Shown piece after piece: positions 1 to 6,206 of a stretch of DNA of 11,204 bases; the stretch's first letter is position 1, and each line of letters starts with the position of its first letter. The stretch spans positions 1 to 11,204 of the forward strand of contig RQOI01000262.1 of the NCBI GenBank assembly GCA_003854995.1, read 5' to 3'. Under the pieces are notes generated by a model that was given only the letters and a program-made list of their open reading frames with translations, searched no databases and was not told the DNA's origin. The DNA is from Candidatus Zhuqueibacterota bacterium (GTDB taxonomy: Bacteria; Zhuqueibacterota; Zhuqueibacteria; Residuimicrobiales; Krinioviventaceae). The position numbers and the translations under genes are program-made.

Positions 1-554
1 ACTCGATAAATCTCATCGAACGCATCGTGGCGGGCGATCTGGAAGCGGAAAATAGACTGTTCGATGACTTTGCCGAACAGGTTGCTTTTTTCGTGCGGCG
101 ACGCATCGGTTGGGACAATGCCGATTGGCAGGATGTTCGGCAGGAGATTTTTGTCGCGTTGTTTGCGCGCATACGCGCCGGCGAGTATGACGCCGGTAAA
201 GGCAGCATCGCCGCCTTTCTGCACACCACGATCAAGTTCAAACTGCTCGATTATTTCAAAAAGCATCGATTGGCCAATACAGAACAGATTGATCTGCAGC
301 CATCCCTTATTGATCCTGATCCACCGCCGGATTCGACTCTGGATCAAAAAGATAAAAAGCTGCTGATCAGAGCGACTGTTCGCGCATTGCCGATACGTTA
401 CCGACGGGTGATTTACTTGACGGTTTATAAGGGATTGCGAATACAAGAGGCAGCTAAAATTCTGGGTTGTTCTGAACAAAAAGTGAGCAATCTGAAAAGC
501 TATGCGATCAGCCTGCTCAAACGCAGATTTAAAGATTTCGGCGATAGCGACTAA
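1..554 (+). CDS. ECF-type RNA polymerase sigma factor (5' end outside window)
   Basis: Directs RNA polymerase to a set of promoters, probably under control of the membrane protein encoded just downstream. The frame is open to the left edge of the window (first whole codon at base 3). The residues before the first possible start (GTG at 27) read INLIERIV and run into AGDLEAENRLF, the usual first helix of sigma region 2, so the true start lies upstream. Counting from the GTG as residue 1, sigma region 2 spans about 8-82, with the region 2.2-like DVRQEIFVALFARI at 36-49 and a region 2.4-like segment AFLHTTIKFKLLDYFKKHR at 63-81. A linker rich in Asp and Pro follows (about 89-106). Sigma region 4 spans about 110-167, with a helix-turn-helix at about 139-158 (EAAKILGCSEQKVSNLK). 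There is no region 3, as expected for ECF factors. The family call is strong; the ECF subgroup and regulon cannot be read from sequence alone. Confidence 0.9.
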   Translation, partial: SINLIERIVAGDLEAENRLFDDFAEQVAFFVRRRIGWDNADWQDVRQEIFVALFARIRAGEYDAGKGSIAAFLHTTIKFKLLDYFKKHRLANTEQIDLQPSLIDPDPPPDSTLDQKDKKLLIRATVRALPIRYRRVIYLTVYKGLRIQEAAKILGCSEQKVSNLKSYAISLLKRRFKDFGDSD

Positions 555-607
555 TTACAAAATGAAAGCGGCCTCGAAACGGTCCGCACGCGATTGGAAA
601 ATTGAAC

Positions 608-1225
608 ATGTTCAATGAAGAAAAATATATTGACCGATATTTAGACGACTTGATGCCGGAAGATGAAAGCACGGCGTTTGAAATGCGCTGCTTGAAGGAT
701 CGGGATTTTTTTGAGCGCGTCAGGGAGCGCGAGCAGACGCGCAAAGATGCCGCGCGAATAGTGGCGCAAGCAGACGAAGAGTCGTTTGACCTCAAGCGCA
801 GGAATCTATCCGAGTCTGCTCGAGAATGGGCAGCCGCTCTATTCTCACACAAATCCGCAAAGTGGGCCGTTGCCGCCGCGACGGCCGTGTTGGTCATTCT
901 CCTCATCAATCGCCCAGGCTATGACACCAACCCCGATTTGGAGCAGCAATTGGGAGCCAGAACCCTGCGCGGCCCAACTGTGAAAGCAATAGTACCAGAA
1001 ATTGGCGCTCACGTCAATCAATCGATTCATTTTTCGTGGGAAAGCGAATTAGCGGAGCCGTTCGAAGCAGTCGTCATCAATCCCCGCGGCGAGGAGGTAT
1101 TCAGCGCATCAAATCTGCAAAGCGGCGACGCCCTCGACATTCCGCTTGCAGACGGGCTTTACTATTGGAAACTGCTGCACAACGGTGATTGGCTATACAC
1201 CGGCAAGTTCATTTTGAAAAAATGA
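608..1225 (+). CDS. Putative membrane anti-sigma factor with extracytoplasmic Ig-like domain
   Basis: Likely holds the upstream sigma factor at the membrane. The 205-residue product has a charged cytoplasmic part (1-85), one membrane helix (about 86-100, WAVAAATAVLVILLI) and an outer part (about 101-205). The N-terminus, YIDRYLDDLMPEDESTAFEMR, resembles the first helices of anti-sigma domains (family pattern: a short helix, then PEE..AFE), but the zinc ligands HxxxCxxC are absent, so it would be a zinc-free type. The outer part has beta-strand patterning (IHFSWESE, EAVVINPRGEEV, DGLYYWKLLHNGDWLYTGKF) typical of a small Ig-like domain. I chose ATG 608 over TTG 602, which is only two codons earlier; a weak GGAAA lies at 596-600. 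The gene follows the sigma gene by 53 bp and probably shares its transcript. Its stop lies 13 bp from the stop of the convergent CHAT gene. The function is inferred from position and topology, not from a diagnostic motif. Confidence 0.75.
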   Translation: MFNEEKYIDRYLDDLMPEDESTAFEMRCLKDRDFFERVREREQTRKDAARIVAQADEESFDLKRRNLSESAREWAAALFSHKSAKWAVAAATAVLVILLINRPGYDTNPDLEQQLGARTLRGPTVKAIVPEIGAHVNQSIHFSWESELAEPFEAVVINPRGEEVFSASNLQSGDALDIPLADGLYYWKLLHNGDWLYTGKFILKK

Positions 1226-1238
1226 TCTGTCCGCCGCC

Positions 1239-4205
1239 TTATTGTCCGATGAGCACGAAACCGCTCCAAAAAAGCGGCTTGGCGGTTTTGGGATTGCGCA
1301 ACATCACGAGTTTGGCAGCCCGCAGAGCCTCTGCATAGCCGGCGCCTGCCAGCGAACGGTGATAAAATTCTACCATCAGCTCACCGGTTCTGCGATCATC
1401 GACCTTCCAGAGCGAAACCAGAATATTGCGCGCGCCGGCGTAGAAAAATCCGCGCGTAAAGCCCAGCATTCCTTCGCTTTTCATCAATTTGCCGATGCCG
1501 CTTTCGCAACTGCTGAGCACCATCAAATCGGCGTCGAGTTTCAGGCTGTATATCTCTTCGGCATAGAGCACGCCGTCCTCCAGATCAGCAACTTGTTCTG
1601 CCGGTTGATAAAAGGCGATCCCCGACAGCGAAGGCTCCTTTTCGTTGACAAAGCTGTGCGTGGCGAGATGCACATATCGAGCACGCTGCGCGTCCAGTTT
1701 GAAATGCTCTTCGCTGGCCTGATTATCAAAATAGTTGATCACCGGAAGATTGCGCCGGCGAAATTCGTCGGCAATGCGCTGAACTTCTCGGCGCGAAAAA
1801 GGCAGTTCGGTATAGTGCTCGCCGTCGCGGGTGATGATCGAATAATAACTGGCCAACGAGGCCAGATAATCGTTGAACATCTCTTTCCGGACGATTCGAT
1901 TGCCGGCGCTGTTTTGTCGAAAAACCGGCGCCAAGCCGAGGAAAGGTTTGTCATCGGCGGTCCGGCGTGCCAAATTGCGTTCATGTGAAGCATGAAAAAG
2001 AGTTGCCGACAGATGGTACGAGATGGCGAACCGTTCGATCAAATAGCGGTCGTTTCCGTCCGTCAGAGCTTCAAAGGGCATGCGCGTCAGCGCTCCATGG
2101 GGAATGACGACCAGCCGTGCTTTGTTCAGCAAATGATGTTCATGCGGCGCGATGAGCTGCTCATGGAGGAGCACGGACAACCGTCGAAACCGCGTCGTTC
2201 GATCGGCTTTGATGCTTGCTGCAAAATCCTCGCACATGTGACTGAAAGCCGTGTCTATCGGGGCGACAGCTACGGTGACGAACGAGCGGGAGCTGCACAG
2301 AGAGTACAGCAGGCTATCGCCGATATAATATTCGAGCACTGCGGTTTGCCCGTCCAGACGATCCTGAATTTGCGCAATCGTGGGAACGCTCACGCCATAT
2401 TTGAGCCTGTGGTAGCGCGGATATTGTCTTTCAAAATGGTCGACCAGTTTCTGATACGCCTGCGACTCGAGGAAATAGTCATCGTGCAGTTCGAATAATT
2501 TCAGGCTGTCGCGCTCGGACATTTTGGCTGATTCTATGTGAATATCCGTTTTGAGCTGCGCCAATCGGGCTTGGCGGACTGTTGCTTGCCGCAACAGGCT
2601 ATCGGGGATGCCGGACGAACGCCTCGCCTGTTCATCGTGAACCGCATAGGCAAGCGCGGCGCATTTCGCTTTTTCCATGAAAAAATGAAGCTTTTCTCGA
2701 TTCGACGGACTCGACTCTAACTCATAAAGCCGCCATGCCGTCATCAGAGCGCCGTTGCAGACCTCGTTGGTCTTTTCGCCATTCATAATGCGGGAAATGT
2801 CTTCAGCCTGTTTAGCCTGCAGTTGATCTAAAACGGCAACAGCGGCTTCGTAATTCTTCAGGGAAAAGTCAAGATCACGCCGGTCAAGGCTTTGGGCATA
2901 AAGATATTCACGAAAAACTTGTCCGCGATAAGCAAAGACATCGACCAAAGCCTCGTCCGCCGTCAGCTCGCGGTTGCTGGGAAAGCCATGAATGTTCTTC
3001 TCTTTTATGGAAGGGCAAAGGAAACTCAGCAGCTTTTGCGTTGTCTGGAGAGCATTCGGATAATCCCTGATCTTGAGATACAACGCAGCTTTTACGTCAT
3101 AGAGAAGCCGCAATTGATTCGGGATAGGCACGCCGAGCTTGATATGGGCGTCAAATGACTTTTGGTAATATTCAAGTGCTTCCTCATAATCTCCTTTGAG
3201 AGCATACACCCCACCCAGGTAATTGAGACTGTTTGCGTACCATACATTTTCCCCATATCGATCCAGAAGAATTTTCTGAACCTTTTTATGATAGTCGACT
3301 GCCCGTTCATAGTCATTTAAAGCGCAATATGCGCCTGCAAGGTTGGTATTGTTGCCAATGAGTTGAAAGGCATTTTTGCCATAGATTTCGCTGATCAAAC
3401 GGTCATTTTGTAAAAGATAGTCTCTGGCGGCTTTAAAGTCCTGAATGAAAACCGAATAAACCGCCAGATTGTTATTGGCGCTAATGATGATCGGATGTCT
3501 TTCCCCGAACAGCTTGAGACACAAATTGAGCGCCTTTTGCCCGCAATCACGATACATCGGCATGTCATGATCTACATAAACTGCCGAAATAGTGATATAA
3601 CTGGAAGCGACGCTCAAGTCGTTCTCGCCGACCAATTCCAGCCGCATATTGTGAGCATCCCATACTCGCTTTGCACCGATTTCTGATTTGTTCTCATAAA
3701 AATCTATTCGGCCTAAACGGGCTAAAACTTCAGCAATATCGAGGTGTTTATCTCCGTACAGTTTTTTCCTTATCCGCAGCGCTTTTTCAAAACAATGGCG
3801 CGCCTCTTCAAACCTTCCGAGATTTTCATACACCAATCCCAGATCAAGATAACATTTTGCCGCTCCAGGGTGATGCGTTTTAAGGCGGTCCCTGGCGATC
3901 CTCAGCCCCTGTCGAAGGTAGACTTTGGCCGAGTCGAAATCGGTATATTGCCGATGGATGTCTCCGAGCGCATTCCAGCAGCCGACGATCTTGTCCCACT
4001 TTTTAGCCGTTTCGGGCTCGCGACTATAAAGACGGAGGGCATTTTGAAAACACGTGCGGGCGCTATCCAAATAGACTCGATAGAGCGCGCTTGCCCCTTT
4101 TTGATAATAGTGATCTGCCGGAGAATCGTTCGAAAAAGCTGCTGACACGCTCAGCACCATACACAACGTACAATTCGCTGCGAGCAATCTGAATTTCGAT
4201 TTCAT
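1239..4205 (-). CDS. Secreted TPR-repeat protein with C-terminal CHAT (caspase-like) protease domain
   Basis: A 988-residue protein, probably a caspase-like cysteine protease whose TPR superhelix senses or binds a partner. The N-terminus has Lys/Arg at 2, 4 and 6, then a hydrophobic stretch (7-24) ending SVSAAFSN, which looks like a Sec signal peptide, so the protein should act outside the cytoplasm. Tetratricopeptide-like helical repeats fill about 30-480 (for example DLGLVYENLGRFEEARHCFEKAL near 121 and LGGVYALKGDYEEALEYYQKS near 330). A charged helical linker runs to about 600. The CHAT domain fills about 690-988: RLVVIPHGALTRMPFEAL at 697-714, the catalytic His in VHLATHS (His850) and the catalytic Cys in LSSCESG (Cys900). 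Both residues are present, so the domain should be active. ATG 4205 has a good AGGGGAGT ribosome-binding site. The gene converges on the sigma/anti-sigma pair, which suggests a shared pathway; substrate and trigger are unknown. Confidence 0.9.
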   Translation of the reverse strand: MKSKFRLLAANCTLCMVLSVSAAFSNDSPADHYYQKGASALYRVYLDSARTCFQNALRLYSREPETAKKWDKIVGCWNALGDIHRQYTDFDSAKVYLRQGLRIARDRLKTHHPGAAKCYLDLGLVYENLGRFEEARHCFEKALRIRKKLYGDKHLDIAEVLARLGRIDFYENKSEIGAKRVWDAHNMRLELVGENDLSVASSYITISAVYVDHDMPMYRDCGQKALNLCLKLFGERHPIIISANNNLAVYSVFIQDFKAARDYLLQNDRLISEIYGKNAFQLIGNNTNLAGAYCALNDYERAVDYHKKVQKILLDRYGENVWYANSLNYLGGVYALKGDYEEALEYYQKSFDAHIKLGVPIPNQLRLLYDVKAALYLKIRDYPNALQTTQKLLSFLCPSIKEKNIHGFPSNRELTADEALVDVFAYRGQVFREYLYAQSLDRRDLDFSLKNYEAAVAVLDQLQAKQAEDISRIMNGEKTNEVCNGALMTAWRLYELESSPSNREKLHFFMEKAKCAALAYAVHDEQARRSSGIPDSLLRQATVRQARLAQLKTDIHIESAKMSERDSLKLFELHDDYFLESQAYQKLVDHFERQYPRYHRLKYGVSVPTIAQIQDRLDGQTAVLEYYIGDSLLYSLCSSRSFVTVAVAPIDTAFSHMCEDFAASIKADRTTRFRRLSVLLHEQLIAPHEHHLLNKARLVVIPHGALTRMPFEALTDGNDRYLIERFAISYHLSATLFHASHERNLARRTADDKPFLGLAPVFRQNSAGNRIVRKEMFNDYLASLASYYSIITRDGEHYTELPFSRREVQRIADEFRRRNLPVINYFDNQASEEHFKLDAQRARYVHLATHSFVNEKEPSLSGIAFYQPAEQVADLEDGVLYAEEIYSLKLDADLMVLSSCESGIGKLMKSEGMLGFTRGFFYAGARNILVSLWKVDDRRTGELMVEFYHRSLAGAGYAEALRAAKLVMLRNPKTAKPLFWSGFVLIGQ

Positions 4206-4360
4206 GGTCCACTCCCCTATTTCACAGCTTTTTCAGCAAGGGCCTGTCTCGATGAAATTCCATCCGATACTCTACGGTTCCTTTTTGACAACTGCGTGTA
4301 AATAATATAAAAATTTAAAAAAAACAAGGTGATTATTCAAATTTCACTGCTATAGTTCCT
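4206..4360. other. Intergenic region between the M28 and CHAT genes
   Basis: 155 bp without a gene. It should hold the promoter of the CHAT gene. Reading toward that gene, there is an AT-rich tract (about 4300-4325), then TTGTCA at 4286-4291, then AAAAGGAACC ending at 4276. GGAACC (4276-4281) resembles the GGAAC -35 element of many ECF promoters, but no convincing -10 element follows at the usual distance. TTGTCA likewise lacks a good -10 (best is TATCGG at 16 bp). No clear terminator hairpin was found for the M28 gene. Confidence 0.35.
4211..4218 (-). promoter_or_regulatory. Ribosome-binding site of the CHAT gene
   Basis: Reads AGGGGAGT on the minus strand, five bases ahead of the ATG. It fixes the start that gives a product with a proper signal peptide. 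Confidence 0.7.
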
Positions 4361-5569
4361 CTATTTTAGCAGAATAATCTTTTGACTCTGCACGCGAGTT
4401 CGAGTCCTCAGGGTCGCAAAGTAAACGCCGCTGGGCAGGTCCGCTGCCGTAAAACGAATTTCATAATTGCCCGCTCGTTGAAAGCCCTGCAGTAACTCGA
4501 CCACTTCCACCCCAAGGCTGCTGCAAATGGTTAAAACCACATGCTCATCCTCTGGCAGTCGATACTGAATGACCGTCGATGCATTGAAAGGATTGGGATA
4601 ATTTTTGAGAACCAGAGTCTCCGGGACAGACAGCGCCTCATTCGGCACGGCGGTGATTTCCGGATTTTCATATGCGAGCGCCGCTATCGCGGCGACCGTC
4701 AGTTTTGTCAAGTGCAGAAAATAGGCGGTGTTGAATTTATCGATTCGATCCTGGCTGCTGTGGTAATAGGGATTGAAATCGTCCGCCCAGTACGCCTCAC
4801 CAAATACGATCGCGCCGAATCCCTGTTCCCAGAAAGCGCCGTGATCGCTGTCCGGGCTCCCCGGATCATGAATGACCGGCTGCAGCGGCAAGGCGTACAG
4901 CGAATCGATGGTCACGAGCAGCTGTGCCAGAGCCCGCGACTTCCCGACCTCGCAGCTGTGAATATCGATCGCGCCATCGTCATCGCTATCCCAGCCGAAC
5001 ATTTCCAAATTCAACACCCCCTGAATATCGAGATTGTGAGCTCTGGCCTGGTGCGCATAAAAGCTGCTCCCCAGCAGGCCGATTTCCTCTTCATCCCATA
5101 ACGCATAGACAACCGTATAGTTTGGAGTATAGTGCGACAGAATCCTGGCCACCTCCAGGACGGCCGCAACGCCGCTGGCATTATCATCGGCGCAGTGGTA
5201 ATCAACCGCATCATAATGGGCGCACAGGATAAAATGGCGATCGTCATCGAGGATGCCGACTTGCTGCGCGTAGATATTTCTGCCATAGTCGCTGTAAACC
5301 TGGCTCTCCACAGCCAGTCCATAACTGGCCAGTTTACCCCCTACGAACTCTGCGGCCAGATCGTTGCCCCAATAGTCCACTCGATGCTGAATGACGACCG
5401 TCGAATCGCCAAGCTGAACCGCCTCTTCACCCGACAAAATGCGGACCGTCGCCAGGAGAGAGTCGAGGCTGACCTGAGCCATCAGATCAACGATGAATGG
5501 ATCATAGGCTTGTGCGGAGAGCGAGGTAAAAGCCATGCAAAGGAGCATGGGGAAAATCATAGGCTTCAT
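4361..5569 (-). CDS. Secreted M28-family zinc metallopeptidase with C-terminal sorting domain
   Basis: Exopeptidase-type enzyme expected to remove amino acids from peptides outside the cell, using two zinc ions. The product has 402 residues. Residues 1-20 (MKPMIFPMLLCMAFTSLSAQ) form a signal peptide. The M28 domain spans about 60-300. Metal ligands and catalytic residues are visible: His118 in LCAHYDA, Asp128/129 in ADDNASG, the catalytic and ligand Glu in WDEEEIGLLGS (160-162), Glu189 in LNLEMFG, and His270 in YYHSSQDRID; SDHGAFWEQGF (241-251) is also conserved in the family. The set is complete, so the enzyme should be active. Residues 323-402 (NYPNPFNAST... to ...KIILLK) form a FlgD-like/type IX-secretion-like C-terminal domain. 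The frame is open to 5662, but I chose ATG 5569 because AGGAGT precedes it closely and the signal peptide then starts properly; the longer form would put a second, odd hydrophobic segment in front. The exact peptide substrate is unknown. Confidence 0.9.
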   Translation of the reverse strand: MKPMIFPMLLCMAFTSLSAQAYDPFIVDLMAQVSLDSLLATVRILSGEEAVQLGDSTVVIQHRVDYWGNDLAAEFVGGKLASYGLAVESQVYSDYGRNIYAQQVGILDDDRHFILCAHYDAVDYHCADDNASGVAAVLEVARILSHYTPNYTVVYALWDEEEIGLLGSSFYAHQARAHNLDIQGVLNLEMFGWDSDDDGAIDIHSCEVGKSRALAQLLVTIDSLYALPLQPVIHDPGSPDSDHGAFWEQGFGAIVFGEAYWADDFNPYYHSSQDRIDKFNTAYFLHLTKLTVAAIAALAYENPEITAVPNEALSVPETLVLKNYPNPFNASTVIQYRLPEDEHVVLTICSSLGVEVVELLQGFQRAGNYEIRFTAADLPSGVYFATLRTRTRVQSQKIILLK

Positions 5570-5573
5570 AGCC

Positions 5574-5579
5574 ACTCCT
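5574..5579 (-). promoter_or_regulatory. Ribosome-binding site that sets the M28 start
   Basis: AGGAGT on the minus strand, four bases ahead of the ATG at 5569. Together with the signal peptide beginning MKPMIF, it argues against the in-frame start 31 codons upstream. Confidence 0.7.
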
Positions 5580-5680
5580 GTCTTTTTAACTGGATTATTC
5601 AGAAAAACCTCACACGAAAATACAAAGACACAAAGAAACATCGACTTGAAATGAATCAACATAAAAAATAAAGTTTTCTG

Positions 5681-5703
5681 GGCTCTATAACGAATCGAGT
5701 GGG
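5681..5703 (+). repeat. Left terminal inverted repeat
   Basis: 23 bp starting GGCTCTATAACGAA, pairing with 6081-6103 with one mismatch. Weaker similarity continues outward for about 6 more bases (TTTTCTGG against TTTTTTGG). Confidence 0.7.
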
Positions 5704-6080
5704 CGATAATTTATTAAACCACAGAGGACGCCAAGATCACAGAAATATAAAATTTAGAGTACTCATCAGCCCTTTTTACATACCCACTCTTCAAGCATCT
5801 ACTCATTAAAAGGGCAAAAGATGATCATTGTGAGTAGTTTAAAAGCAATAGATGAAAAGCCTTAAATTTCTATATGGTCCCAGACCCAAAATCATTCCTT
5901 TAGAATTTAAAGCCAGCCACCTTGAACACAAAAATCAAGAAGAATAATGGGTGATATGTGTCAGTTATTTTCACTTTTTCGAATGATTCAATTTTTGCAC
6001 TGGTTTATTTTCATCAACATTGAATAGATCGAAATGACATATAGCTTTGTGTTCTCGTCGAACTCGGTGGTTTGCTTTTA

Positions 6081-6103
6081 CCCACTCGTTTCGTTATAGA
6101 GCC
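6081..6103 (-). repeat. Right terminal inverted repeat
   Basis: Inverted copy of the left end; the single difference is A for T in the CGAA(T/A)CGAG core. An A-rich run (6104-6109) follows directly. Confidence 0.7.
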
Positions 6104-6206
6104 AAAAAATATAATGGTAATCATGACGATTCAAGTATCCATCTTCCGGATGAATCATAAAAACCTCTCTGGCGCCCGCTCCCGTGCAGCGTTCGCGGAC
6201 AGCGGT

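Larger units (their letters stand above)
5681..6103. repeat. Inverted-repeat element, MITE-like, about 423 bp
   Basis: The two ends are near-perfect inverted copies: 5681-5703 begins GGCTCTATAACGAA and ends CGAGTGGG, and the reverse complement of 6081-6103 matches it at 22 of 23 bases. Inside these, a second block (5716-5749 against 6040-6073, inverted) agrees at about 25 of 34 bases and starts AAACCAC in both. The interior (about 5750-6039) is AT-rich and has no coding frame. It holds small nested inverted repeats: GCCCTTTT at 5769-5776 with AAAAGGGC at 5808-5815, and CTACTCA at 5799-5805 with TGAGTAG at 5831-5837. This layout fits a non-autonomous mobile element or a pair of inverted interspersed repeats. 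No transposase and no convincing target duplication is visible. Confidence 0.6.
5570..6206. other. 637-bp gene-free region between the M28 and S9 peptidase genes
   Basis: No frame here looks like a gene; the region is clearly richer in A and T than the genes around it. It contains a 423-bp inverted-repeat structure (5681-6103) and an extra copy of a CACAAAG-type motif (5611-5637) next to the M28 gene. The part beyond the structure (6104-6206) is the downstream region of the S9 gene and shows no clear terminator. The M28 promoter should lie in about 5580-5680, but I see no convincing -35/-10 pair. Confidence 0.6.

Noticed and set aside
1226..1238. Shared terminator between the convergent anti-sigma and CHAT genes
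   Set aside because: The 13-bp gap has no hairpin with a T-run; any terminator must lie inside one of the coding regions and none is obvious.
1242..2498. Plus-strand open frames (248 and 168 codons) opposite the CHAT domain
   Set aside because: They are antisense to the conserved His850/Cys900 region and have no protein-like features of their own.
1..4205. Type III-E CRISPR locus, suggested by the TPR-CHAT protein next to a sigma factor
   Set aside because: No CRISPR repeats and no Cas effector are present, the CHAT protein has a signal peptide, and the anti-sigma-like protein is a membrane protein unlike what is expected for Csx30.
5570..5662. 31-codon N-terminal extension of the M28 peptidase
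   Set aside because: It translates part of the CACAAAG-type repeat region, adds a second hydrophobic segment before the real signal peptide and has no ribosome-binding site as good as AGGAGT at 5574-5579.
5663..6111. AAAAAATA flanking both sides of the inverted-repeat element (5663-5670 and 6104-6111) as a target-site duplication
   Set aside because: The sequence is very AT-rich there, and the left copy is 10 bases away from the terminal repeat while the right copy touches it, so chance is the simpler reading.
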